Source: Streptomyces lycii (GTDB lineage: Bacteria > Actinomycetota > Actinomycetes > Streptomycetales > Streptomycetaceae). From it: 34,387 nt of DNA. The position numbers were made by a program, and so were the translations under genes. The stretch is taken from assembly GCF_009735685.1 (NCBI RefSeq), contig NZ_WHPN01000270.1, positions 1-34,387 of the forward strand, read 5' to 3'. The notes under the pieces were generated by a model. That model searched no databases and was not told the origin of the DNA. It saw only the letters and a list, made by a program, of their open reading frames with translations. Of this stretch, positions 1-7,351 are shown in pieces (the stretch's first letter is position 1; every line of letters starts with the position of its first letter).

Positions 1-44
1 GGCCCGGCGCCGTGCGACCCGGCCCGGCCCCGTACCGTAGGGGT

Positions 45-1082
45 GTGTACCGGTTTCTGCTGACTCCCCGATGGTGGGGGATCAACGTCTTCGCCGCGCT
101 CGCCATCCCCTTCTGCCTCTTCATGGGCAGCTGGCAGCTCGGCCGTTTCGAGGAACGCGTCGACTCGCACGAGGAACAGCAGCGAACCGCCGTCGCCGAG
201 GCCCGGAAGGCCGCCGAGCCGCTGACCGAGCTGCTGCCCGTCACCAAGGAGACGTCCGGCAGGCTCGCCACCGCCACCGGCCGCTACGACACCCAGCTGC
301 TCGTCCCGGACCGCCGGCTCGACGACCGGAACGGCTTCTACGTCCTCACCCTGCTGCGCACCGGCGACGGCCCCGCGCTGCCCGTCGTACGGGGCTGGCT
401 CCCCGGCGACGCCCGCACCGCGGACGCGCCCGCACCGCCGACCGGTGAGGTCACCGTCACCGGGGCCCTCCAGGCGCCGGAGAACCAGGGCACCCCCGGT
501 GCCCGACCGGGCGGCGGGCTGCCGGAGGGCCAGGTCGGCATGATCAGCGCGGCCTCGCTGGTCAACATCGTGCCGTACGACGTGCACAGCGCCTGGGTCA
601 CGCTCAGCGACGGGGACGCGGGGCTGCGGTCGGTGCCTCCGGCGGCGGCCGAGGGCAGCGGGCTGGACCTCAAGGCCTTCCAGAACCTCGGCTACACCGC
701 GGAGTGGTTCGTCTTCGCGGGCTTCGTGCTCTTCATGTGGTTCCGGCTGTTCCGCGGCGAGACGGAAGCCGCCCGCGACCGGGCCCTCGGCCTGTTGCCG
801 GAGGACGGGCCGGGCGGGGAGCCCGCGCCTGCGCCCGTGCCCGGTCCGGGCAAGCCCGGAGCACCGGACACGGTGCGCGGCGGCCCCCGGCCCGGCCCGG
901 GACCCGGGCTCGGTGCGGAACCTGCCTCGGAGGAGGGCGCAGGGCCAGCCGCCGAGCGGGTCGCCGGGCCAGGCGTCGAGCGGGACGCCGAGTCCGGCGT
1001 GGAGCCGCACGCGGAGGCCGGGGCAAAGCGGGTTGCAGGAGCAGCCCGCGAGCGGGTCGCCGGGGCCGGCGAGGAGACGTAG
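45..1082 (+). CDS. SURF1 family integral membrane protein
   Basis: SURF1-family proteins assist assembly of the cytochrome c oxidase (aa3) complex at the cytoplasmic membrane. The protein is about 345 aa with the expected two-helix plan: an N-terminal segment beginning YRFLLTPRWWGINVFAALA and leading into the family's GSWQLGRFE motif, a periplasmic-facing domain, and a second helix near the sequence WFVFAGFVLFMWFRLF. GTG at 45 is preferred because a GGGG stretch lies just upstream and the product then begins at YRFLL as in relatives; an in-frame GTG at 12 would add 11 residues. Unusual is the roughly 90-residue tail after the second helix, rich in Pro, Gly, Ala and Glu with repeated 'VAGA' and 'GVE' phrases, presumably disordered. 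Family call is by motif; function is inferred. Confidence 0.85.
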   Translation: MYRFLLTPRWWGINVFAALAIPFCLFMGSWQLGRFEERVDSHEEQQRTAVAEARKAAEPLTELLPVTKETSGRLATATGRYDTQLLVPDRRLDDRNGFYVLTLLRTGDGPALPVVRGWLPGDARTADAPAPPTGEVTVTGALQAPENQGTPGARPGGGLPEGQVGMISAASLVNIVPYDVHSAWVTLSDGDAGLRSVPPAAAEGSGLDLKAFQNLGYTAEWFVFAGFVLFMWFRLFRGETEAARDRALGLLPEDGPGGEPAPAPVPGPGKPGAPDTVRGGPRPGPGPGLGAEPASEEGAGPAAERVAGPGVERDAESGVEPHAEAGAKRVAGAARERVAGAGEET

Positions 1083-1478
1083 CCGAACACCGTACGGAGC
1101 CGCGGGAGCCCGCTGTGCCGACTGCCAGGCCGAGCCCGCCGTGCCGACGGGCCCATTAGGCCGCGGGAGCCCGCCAGGTGGGCGGAGTCCACGGGGCCGA
1201 CGGAGCCTGCCAGGTCGGCGGAGGCCACCGTGCCGACTGCCAGACCGAGCCCGCCGTGCCGACGGGCCCGCTAGGCCGTGGGAGCCCACGGGGCTGACGA
1301 AGCCTGCCAGGTCGGCGGATCCCACCAAGCCGACGGAACCCACAGGGCCCAGTAGTGAGCCCGGTGCGGAGCCCGCCGCCTGCTCGGCTCCGCCGCCGCC
1401 AGCGGCACCGTCCAACGTGGGGACACCCGCAACGCAGGACCCCGTCGAGGACAGCGGTTCCCCGCTCCCCTTGCGGGC
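1083..1478. repeat. Non-coding gap holding an imperfect 115-bp tandem duplication
   Basis: Between the SURF1 stop and the S9 peptidase stop lie about 400 bases with no convincing gene. A segment starting at 1115 (gtgccgactgcc) recurs at 1230 with the same order of internal words (gagcccgccgtgccgacggg, then ccaggtcggcgga), so the unit is about 115 bp and present nearly twice, with scattered substitutions. The frames through it encode only low-complexity Pro/Arg/Gly strings. It separates a plus-strand gene from a minus-strand gene, so any transcription terminator should lie here, but I do not see one clear hairpin. Confidence 0.6.
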
Positions 1479-3596
1479 TCAGCCGGAGGCCGCCGGCAGA
1501 TACCGCTGGGCGAAGTCGATCTCCAGCCGCACCTGCTTGATCCGCTCCTCCACCACCAGCGACCCGTGCCCCGCGTCGTACCGGTACACCTCGTGCGGCG
1601 CGCCGCGCTCCTCGAGGCGGCGGACGTAGTTCTCCACCTGCCGTATCGGGCAGCGCGGGTCGTTGACCCCGGCCGAGATGTAGACCGGGGCGCGCACCTG
1701 GTCCACGTACGTCAGCGGGGAGGACGCAGCGAACCGCTCCGGCACCTCTTCCGGCGTACCGCCGAGCAGCGTGCGGTCCATGGCCTTCAGCGCCTCCATC
1801 TCGTCGTGATACGCCGTGACGTAGTCCGCGACCGGCACCGCGGCGAGGCCCAGCGCCCACGCCTCCGGCTGGGTGCCGAGGCCGAGCAGGGTCAGATAGC
1901 CGCCCCACGAACCGCCGGACAGCACCAGCCGCGCGGGATCGGCGAGCCCGGAGGAGACCGCCCACTCCCGGACCGCCGCGATGTCCTCCAGCTCGATCAG
2001 ACCGACCCGGTGCTTGAGCGCGTCGGTCCACTCCCGGCCGTACCCCGTGGAACCGCGGTAGTTGACCCGGACGACGGCGAAGCCGTGGTCCACCCACGCC
2101 GCCGTGCCCGAGGCGAACGAGTCGCTGTCGTGCCACGTCGGGCCGCCGTGTATGTCGAACACCGTCGGGAACGGACCGTCACCCTCGGGCCGCTGTACCA
2201 GGGCGTGCACCCGTCCGCCGGGGCCGTCCACCCAGGCGTCGGTGACCGGCACCGAACCGGGTGCCTTCATCCCCGGCGGATCGAGAACGACCTTCCCGGT
2301 CGTCGACCGGACCTCCGGCGGCCGGGCGGCCGAGGACCACAGGAACTCCACCGAGCCGTCGGGCCGAGCCGTCGCGCCCGAGACCGTCCCGGCCGGGGTG
2401 TCGATCCGGGTCAGCCCGCCGGAGGCGATGTCGTACCGCCAGAGTTCGCTGCGCGCCTGGTGGCTGTGGTCGATCAGCAGGGCGGAACCGTCCGGATACC
2501 AGTCCGCGCCGATGTCGCCCGGCAGGTCGAGGGCCAGCGCCGTCTCCTCGCCCGTGACCGGATTCCAGATCATCGGCTCCCAGCGGCCGCGCCGCTGGTG
2601 CCCCACCAGCAGCCGCGGGTCCCCGGCGACGGGCGCGAACCCCATCACGGCCAGCCCCAGCTCCTCGGTGCCGCCCTTGGTGTCGTCCAGCTCGGCGACG
2701 GTGTCGCCGTCGAGCGTGACGACGCGGATGGAGGAGTGCATCGCGTCGCCGTGCTCGGTGTGCTCGACGGCGATCAGGGAGCTGTCGTACGACAGGTCGC
2801 CCACACCCGCGGACTCCGGGTGCCGGTAGATCTCGACGGGCGTGCCGCCGGGCCGCAGCACATGGATCGACGAGCCGCCGGGCTCCGCGGCACCCCGTCC
2901 CTCTTCCCGCACGCCGGAGCCGTTGCCGTCACCGGCCGCCCGGGAGCCGGCTCCGTCCGCCGGGTCCGTAGCGGCTCCGTCTCCCGGGCCCGTACCGGAG
3001 TCGTCCCCCCGGCCCGTACCGGAGCCGCTTCCCAGTCCCGTACCCGAGCCGAGGCCCGAGTCCGCGCCGGACTCGCCGGCCGGTCCTGCCGGTCCTGCCC
3101 CTTCTGCCGCGCCCGCCGGGCCGTCCCCGTCGGACGGTGGCTCCTCGTCGATCGACCGGCCGACCACCGCCGTGCCGTCCCGGCCCAGCGCCAGCCCCGC
3201 CGGATACGAGGGCGCGAGCCCCGGCACGGCCGGCTCGTCCTCCCCGCCGCCGAAGGGCTGCCGCTTCCAGATCCCGAACTCGTCCCCGTCGGTGTCGGAG
3301 AACCACCAGATCCACTCGCCGTCCGGGCTCAGGACACCGTCCGTCGTGCCGTTCGGCCGGTCCGTGGCCCGGCGCTGCTCACCGGTCGAGCGGTCCCAGG
3401 CGTACAACTCGAAGGTGCCCGTGGCGTTCGAGACGAAGAGCGACCGGTCGGGGGCGTCCTCCGCCCAGTCGGGCAGCCCCACCCGCGGTGCCCTGAAGCG
3501 CTTCTCCCAGTCGGGCATGGTCTCGGCGCCGGGCCCGCCGGACCCCTCGGGGGAGGGGCGGTCGGGCCCGGATGCGGTGGTGTCGTGGTCAGCCAT
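1479..3596 (-). CDS. S9 family peptidase (prolyl oligopeptidase type)
   Basis: Serine peptidase of about 705 aa: an N-terminal beta-propeller followed by an alpha/beta-hydrolase domain. The catalytic triad is readable: Ser563 in GGSWGG, Asp646 in AGVNDPRCP and His677 in DAGHG. The family cleaves short peptides, often after proline or as acylaminoacyl peptidases; the substrate cannot be told here and there is no signal peptide, so it is probably cytosolic. ATG at 3596 is chosen because it starts right after the divergent intergenic gap; an in-frame start at 3668 would run into the divergent methyltransferase start. Residues about 152-243 form a Gly/Ser/Asp-rich low-complexity insert inside the propeller (GSGTG and GDGAA phrases), unusual for the family. 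Head-to-head with the methyltransferase gene, 70 bp apart. Confidence 0.9.
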   Translation of the reverse strand: MADHDTTASGPDRPSPEGSGGPGAETMPDWEKRFRAPRVGLPDWAEDAPDRSLFVSNATGTFELYAWDRSTGEQRRATDRPNGTTDGVLSPDGEWIWWFSDTDGDEFGIWKRQPFGGGEDEPAVPGLAPSYPAGLALGRDGTAVVGRSIDEEPPSDGDGPAGAAEGAGPAGPAGESGADSGLGSGTGLGSGSGTGRGDDSGTGPGDGAATDPADGAGSRAAGDGNGSGVREEGRGAAEPGGSSIHVLRPGGTPVEIYRHPESAGVGDLSYDSSLIAVEHTEHGDAMHSSIRVVTLDGDTVAELDDTKGGTEELGLAVMGFAPVAGDPRLLVGHQRRGRWEPMIWNPVTGEETALALDLPGDIGADWYPDGSALLIDHSHQARSELWRYDIASGGLTRIDTPAGTVSGATARPDGSVEFLWSSAARPPEVRSTTGKVVLDPPGMKAPGSVPVTDAWVDGPGGRVHALVQRPEGDGPFPTVFDIHGGPTWHDSDSFASGTAAWVDHGFAVVRVNYRGSTGYGREWTDALKHRVGLIELEDIAAVREWAVSSGLADPARLVLSGGSWGGYLTLLGLGTQPEAWALGLAAVPVADYVTAYHDEMEALKAMDRTLLGGTPEEVPERFAASSPLTYVDQVRAPVYISAGVNDPRCPIRQVENYVRRLEERGAPHEVYRYDAGHGSLVVEERIKQVRLEIDFAQRYLPAASG

Positions 3597-3666
3597 GGCC
3601 CCATTCTGCGTGAGACGTACGACATGCCGCTGGTGCGGCCCCCAACCTGTGGATAACGTGCCGGAC

Positions 3667-4464
3667 ATGCCTCACAGTCCCATCGCCTCCGACGAGTGGT
3701 CCGACCCGGACGCCTTCGACGAGCAGGATCTCGACGCCTTCGACGGCCACGGCCTGGACGCGTTCCGCTACGGGCAGGACACGATCCGGGAGATCGAGGT
3801 CGCGGAAGTCGGGGACGTCACCGACCGGTCCCTGCTGCACCTTCGCTGCCGCAGCGGACTGGACACCCTTTCCTGGGCGCGGCACGGCGCCTCGTACGTC
3901 GTCGGCATCGACAGTTCGGAGCCCGCCGTCGAGGCGGCCCGCGAACTGGCCGCCGACCTCGGCCTCGGCCCGGACCGTGCCGCTTTCGTCGCGGCCGGGC
4001 TGTACGACGCGGCGGTGGTCGCGCCCGACACCGAGTACGACATCGTGCACACCGGTGCCGGAACCCTGTCCCGCCTTCCCGACCTGCGGCGCTGGGCGGA
4101 GACCGCCGCGTCGCTGGTGGCCCCCGGCGGCTTTCTGCACCTGGCGGAGTTCCATCCGCTGACGGGTTTCCTGGACGACGAGACGGGGGAACGGGTGATA
4201 CGCGACTACGTGAGCCGGGACCCGTTCGACGAAAGCCCGTACGAGGACCCGGACTTCGACGTGCCGCCGACGCGCCACCCGATAGGCGAGGTCGTCACGG
4301 CGGTCGCGGACGCGGGACTGCACGTCGACTTCCTGCACGAGCACGACATCTCGCTGTTCCAGCGCTTCGGCTCCCTGGAACCGCGGGGCACCGGCCCGCG
4401 CCGCCCGTCGAACGGCGGGCCGGGGATCCCGCTGCTGTACTCGCTGGGAGCCACCAAGCTCTGA
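3667..4464 (+). CDS. Class I SAM-dependent methyltransferase
   Basis: Protein of 265 aa with a Rossmann-type methyltransferase core. Motif I appears as LLHLRCRSGLDTLSWARHGA, the variant seen in the small-molecule/unknown-substrate subfamily in place of the classic LDLGCGxG; the acidic ribose-binding residue follows in VVGIDSS, and LVAPGGFLHLAEFHP is the usual post-motif strand and loop. The N terminus repeats the phrase DAF three times in a short acidic stretch. ATG at 3667 lies 70 bp from the divergent peptidase start; no good ribosome binding site is visible, but TGTGGATAAC about 13 bp upstream resembles an extended -10 box, which would make the message nearly leaderless. The substrate is unknown. 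Confidence 0.85.
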   Translation: MPHSPIASDEWSDPDAFDEQDLDAFDGHGLDAFRYGQDTIREIEVAEVGDVTDRSLLHLRCRSGLDTLSWARHGASYVVGIDSSEPAVEAARELAADLGLGPDRAAFVAAGLYDAAVVAPDTEYDIVHTGAGTLSRLPDLRRWAETAASLVAPGGFLHLAEFHPLTGFLDDETGERVIRDYVSRDPFDESPYEDPDFDVPPTRHPIGEVVTAVADAGLHVDFLHEHDISLFQRFGSLEPRGTGPRRPSNGGPGIPLLYSLGATKL

Positions 4465-4613
4465 GGCCCGGCGGGCGCCACGGCCCGGCACTCGGCTGCC
4501 CAGGACGGATCGACCGTGACCGATTTAGTCTGGTTGATGAGGTTTCCGAGAGGGCCCTTACGGCTGGACGGGTCCTTACGGCCGCGATGGGCCTCACGGC
4601 GGAGGGCGGCAGC

Positions 4614-6122
4614 ATGGGCAGCGACGACACGGGATCCGCGACGGAACCGTACGAGAACGGGCCCGGGAGCGGGCGGAGCGGGAACGGGCCCGGGAGCGGG
4701 GCCGGGACCGGGCCGGAGCAGGCGAAGCCGTACGAGCGGGGGCGGGAGGCGGCGGATCCGTACGGGGACGGGCCGGGGGCCCCGGAGTGGCCGTACGAGG
4801 GCGGCGCCACCGCGAGTACCGGCGGCCGGCCGGGCCGGGTGGAACGGGGCCGGGAGCGGTCCGCGGACGATCAGCCGGAAGAGCCGCGGGGCGAGCAGCC
4901 GGGTTCCTTGGTCGGACGGCCGCTGGGGGACTCGGACGTCTACCTCGACGTCCCGGTGGTGAAGGTCGACGAGATCGACCTGGAGGTGGAGAACCTCCGC
5001 GCCCGGGTGTCGCTCCAGGCGGAGGTGCTGGACCTGCTGCGGCTCAACGTCGGCGCGGACGTGGACCTCGGCCGGGTCAAGCTGGACATCAAGGGTGTGG
5101 AGGCGCAGGCGCTGCTGAAGGTCCGCCTGGACAACGTGGCGGCGATCATCGACCGGGTGCTGAGGACGATCGACCGCAACCCGCAGATCCTGGAGCAGAT
5201 CACGCGAGGGGTCGGTTCGGCGGTGCGGGACGTGGGTACGGGCGCGCGAACGGCGGTCGGCGAACTCGGCGAGGGCGCGGGCGGAGCCGTACGGGAGGTC
5301 GGCCGGGGCGCCGGGGGTGCGGTACGGGACGTGGGCCGCGGTGCAGGGGACGCCGTCGAGGACGTGGGCGGCGCGGTGAACGAGGTCGGCCGGGGCACCG
5401 GGGGCGCGGTGAACGAGGTCGGCCGGGGCGCGGGCGGAGGGGTGGCGGACGTCGCCCGAGGTGCCGGCGGTGCGGTGAACGAGGTGGGCCGGGAAGCCGG
5501 CGGGGCTGTGAGCGAAGCGGGTCGGGGCGTCGGTGGGCCGGTGGGTGATGCCGGCCCTGGCGCCGGGGTGGCGGGTGATGTCGGCCGGGGCGCCGGGGTG
5601 GCGGGTGATGCCGGCCGGGGCGCCGGGAGCGCGGTGGACCGGGAGGGTGGCCGAGGCGGCGGGGTCGTGGGCGGAGCCGGCCGAGTCACCCGGGGCGCCG
5701 CGAACGGGCTGGGCCGTGACGCGGGTGGTGTTGTGGGCGGTGTTGTGGGCGGGACGGCGCGGAGTACGGCCGGAACCGCGGCCGCGGCCGGGTCCGAGGC
5801 CGCCGGAGGAGAAGGGGCCGGAGGAGAAGGGACCGGTGCGGCCCGTTCACCCGGCGGGAACGGTGGGAACAGCGAAAACGGTCGGGACAACGGAAGCGGT
5901 GGAAGCAGCGGGAACAGCGGGAACAGGGGAAGCAGCGGGAACAGCGGATACGGCGAATATGCCGGGACCGGCGGCACCCGGCGCACTCTGCGCGGCACGG
6001 CGGCCTCGGCGGCCGGCGGCCTCGGCAACGCGGCCAGGAGCGTGGCTCGCCGGGCGGGCGAAGCCCTGATCCGGCACGGCACGCCGACGAACGACCGGAA
6101 CGAACCCGAGCGCCCGCCGTGA
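4614..6122 (+). CDS. Conserved actinobacterial protein with 11-residue repeat tail
   Basis: Function unknown. The 502-aa product has three parts: a low-complexity N terminus with repeated 'YE.G' and 'GPGSG' phrases (about 1-105); a well-ordered segment of about 90 residues beginning VYLDVPVVKVDEIDLEVENL and including GVEAQALLKVRLDNVAAII and IDRNPQILEQI, which I recognise as a segment recurring in Streptomyces proteins; and a long tail of degenerate 11-residue repeats of the type GGAVNEVGRGA (about residues 220-345), ending in a Gly/Ser/Asn-rich stretch. ATG 4614 is preferred over ATG 4587 because GGAGGG sits 7 bp before it. 11-mer repeats with this pattern can form amphipathic helices as in LEA proteins or synuclein; that is inference. 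The stop at 6120-6122 overlaps a GTG start candidate for the next gene. Confidence 0.75.
   Translation: MGSDDTGSATEPYENGPGSGRSGNGPGSGAGTGPEQAKPYERGREAADPYGDGPGAPEWPYEGGATASTGGRPGRVERGRERSADDQPEEPRGEQPGSLVGRPLGDSDVYLDVPVVKVDEIDLEVENLRARVSLQAEVLDLLRLNVGADVDLGRVKLDIKGVEAQALLKVRLDNVAAIIDRVLRTIDRNPQILEQITRGVGSAVRDVGTGARTAVGELGEGAGGAVREVGRGAGGAVRDVGRGAGDAVEDVGGAVNEVGRGTGGAVNEVGRGAGGGVADVARGAGGAVNEVGREAGGAVSEAGRGVGGPVGDAGPGAGVAGDVGRGAGVAGDAGRGAGSAVDREGGRGGGVVGGAGRVTRGAANGLGRDAGGVVGGVVGGTARSTAGTAAAAGSEAAGGEGAGGEGTGAARSPGGNGGNSENGRDNGSGGSSGNSGNRGSSGNSGYGEYAGTGGTRRTLRGTAASAAGGLGNAARSVARRAGEALIRHGTPTNDRNEPERPP
5280..5640 (+). repeat. Degenerate 33-bp tandem repeats coding for 11-residue units
   Basis: About eleven units of 33 bp inside the preceding gene encode GGAV-(R/N/S)-(E/D)-V-GRGA variants; one unit is shortened to seven residues (GDAVEDV) and the last two are ten residues (GVAGDVGRGA, GVAGDAGRGA). 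Third-codon changes between units show this is not a very recent expansion. Confidence 0.7.
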
Positions 6123-6626
6123 AGGCGCGACCGGCCGGACGCTCTACCGCACCCCGCCGACGCGCCCACGCCGGACGAGGCACGCACCACGGCGCCCACA
6201 GCACCCACGGGATCTACGGCGCCCACAGCACCCACGGGGTCTACGGCGCCCACAGCACCCACGGGGTCTACGGCGCCCACAGCACCCACGGGGTCTACGG
6301 CGCCCACGGTGCCTACGGGCCCCACCGTGCTCGGCGGGCCCACCGTGGCCCCGGAGACGGCGGACATCGTCCTCGCCGCCGAGGTGACGGCCCGCGAACT
6401 CCGCTTCCACGAGCCCCCGGACGTCGCGGTCCGCTTCACGGGCAGGCCCGGCCAGGCGTCCGTATCGGACAGCGCGCGCCGCAACCTGCCGGACCGGGTG
6501 ACGGAGGCGGGCGACCATCGCGACGTACACGTGGACTACCTCCTGGCCGCCCGGCTCGTCGCGGAGGAGCCCGAGAAGCGACCCGGCCGGGCGGAGCCGG
6601 AACACCGGGAGTCTCCTGGCGCGTAG
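6123..6626 (+). CDS. Small conserved protein with Pro/Thr repeat linker; start disrupted
   Basis: Function unknown. The conserved part is about 80 residues, TADIVLAAEVTARELRFHEP followed by DVAVRFTGRPG and VDYLLAARLVAEE, preceded by the APTAPTGST repeat linker. This frame is open from the upstream gene's stop (6120-6122) but has no ATG, GTG or TTG before GTG 6309, which would remove the linker. GTG 6119, in the usual GTGA overlap with the upstream stop, is in the wrong frame. If one A of 'gtgaagg' (6119-6125) were absent, that GTG would read straight into DRPDALPHPADAP and the linker, which looks like the intended protein. So either a real 1-base insertion or an assembly error is likely, or the short form from 6309 (105 aa) is made. 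Coordinates give the open frame. Confidence 0.6.
   Translation, partial: RRDRPDALPHPADAPTPDEARTTAPTAPTGSTAPTAPTGSTAPTAPTGSTAPTAPTGSTAPTVPTGPTVLGGPTVAPETADIVLAAEVTARELRFHEPPDVAVRFTGRPGQASVSDSARRNLPDRVTEAGDHRDVHVDYLLAARLVAEEPEKRPGRAEPEHRESPGA
6191..6325 (+). repeat. 27-bp minisatellite, four near-perfect copies plus one degenerate
   Basis: Units start at 6191, 6218, 6245 and 6272 and are identical except for one base in the first (gatctac versus gtctac context); a decayed fifth unit starts at 6299. In the frame of the downstream conserved domain each unit encodes an APTAPTGST nonapeptide, a Pro/Thr linker. Because 27 is a multiple of three, copy-number change would alter linker length without shifting frame. 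Confidence 0.9.
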
Positions 6627-6764
6627 GCGGCGACGGGCCGCCGGGCGCCGATCCGCTTACCGCCTTCGAGGCCCGCTCGCCGCGCGTCCGCCGCTGTGGC
6701 CCGGACGGCGTCCCCGTCCTCCCCCTCCGAGACGGAGTAACGCGGACCGAAACGCAGTTGGAAA

Positions 6765-6806
6765 GCAGGTGAGGCACCTACCGATTTCGGTAGGTGCCTC
6801 ACCTGC
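6765..6806. terminator. Perfect 20-bp inverted repeat, tRNA-Pro terminator
   Basis: Arms 6765-6784 and 6787-6806 are exact reverse complements and can fold into a very stable hairpin. It lies directly past the 3' end of the tRNA-Pro fragment on the minus strand and past the small conserved gene on the plus strand. Both sides continue with short T-rich runs (tgtttc on plus, tttcc on minus), so it may work in both directions. Confidence 0.8.
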
Positions 6807-6817
6807 TGTTTCTCCAG

Positions 6818-6859
6818 TCGGGGTGGCGGGATTTGAACCCACGACCTCTTCGTCCCGAA
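6818..6859 (-). other. Partial tRNA-Pro(CGG), 3' half only: island attachment site
   Basis: On the minus strand this reads, 5' to 3': anticodon loop TTCGGGA (anticodon CGG, G37), anticodon-stem 3' arm CGAAG, variable loop AGGTC, T stem and loop GTGGG-TTCAAAT-CCCGC, acceptor 3' arm CACCCCG and discriminator A. The partner strands are absent: the bases before the loop are CCTCA instead of CTTCG, and no D arm or 5' acceptor arm follows. A tRNA 3' half cut exactly at the anticodon loop is the standard mark left by tyrosine-recombinase integration. Because the native-looking terminator is on the left, the element should lie to the right, with the intact tRNA at its far end. Confidence 0.85.
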
Positions 6860-7351
6860 TGAGGTTCGGTTGCTGATCTTGCCTGCGGTGATGGCGTTTT
6901 CGCAGGTCAGAAGCGTGCTCTCGATTGGGCTCACCGGGTGTGACGGGGGCTCGGGGAGCAGGTCGGCTCCCAGATGGCTCCCAGAGCACGGTGTACTTCC
7001 CTGCGTTGCGCTAGCCGCGTGCCACCGACCCGCGACCGCAGCATTACGAGACCGTGAGCGTTCGTGTTACGTGGTGCCTGGTCGTGCTGCCCAGTGACGT
7101 TCTGCCTGATCAGAGCATGTGCGGCTGCTTGATCTGTGCTACCTCGTATTACGTCGTCCAAAGGCGTCCGGCCACCGGCTGGCCACCGAGACAGGTGCCG
7201 CAGGTAGCAGGGAAGCGGATCATCCGAGTTGTCGGCCTCCCACAGACCCTCCTGTCGGCGTCGCCGAGACAGCATCGTCATCGTGCCAGGGTGCCGATCT
7301 CGCAAGGAAAACATCACGCTTCAAGCGGGTCGTCGGTGTCATCCTGTGCTG
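6860..7351. other. Island left end, no clear gene; 10-bp direct repeats and integrase-like debris
   Basis: About 490 bases between the tRNA fragment and the first island gene. GGCTCCCAGA occurs at 6965-6974 and again at 6976-6985, an 11-bp spaced direct repeat that could be an arm-type recombinase site. On the minus strand this stretch reads LWEPSGSRPAPRAP, loosely like the last residues of actinomycete integrases, but no integrase body is present. A region around 6870-6915 (cttgcctgcgg ... cgcaggtcag) can form an imperfect hairpin. Nothing else is recognised. Confidence 0.4.

Noticed and set aside
1566..3656. Long plus-strand open frame antisense to the S9 peptidase
   Set aside because: Arg/Val-rich shadow frame typical of high-GC codon bias; the minus strand has the full catalytic triad and a proper start.
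6191..6325. CRISPR-like array of regular repeats
   Set aside because: The 27-bp units abut each other with no spacers and encode an in-frame Pro/Thr peptide; this is a minisatellite.
4940..6484. Long minus-strand open frame of Pro/Thr/Ser repeats opposite the 11-mer gene
   Set aside because: Complement of the repeat region; the plus strand carries a recognisable conserved domain and a good ribosome binding site.
6818..6900. Complete tRNA-Pro gene
   Set aside because: Only the 3' half is present; the D arm and 5' acceptor strand are missing and the anticodon-stem 5' arm does not pair.
6870..7000. Integrase gene beside the attachment site
   Set aside because: Only a short stretch resembles an integrase C terminus; no catalytic R-H-R-Y region exists nearby.
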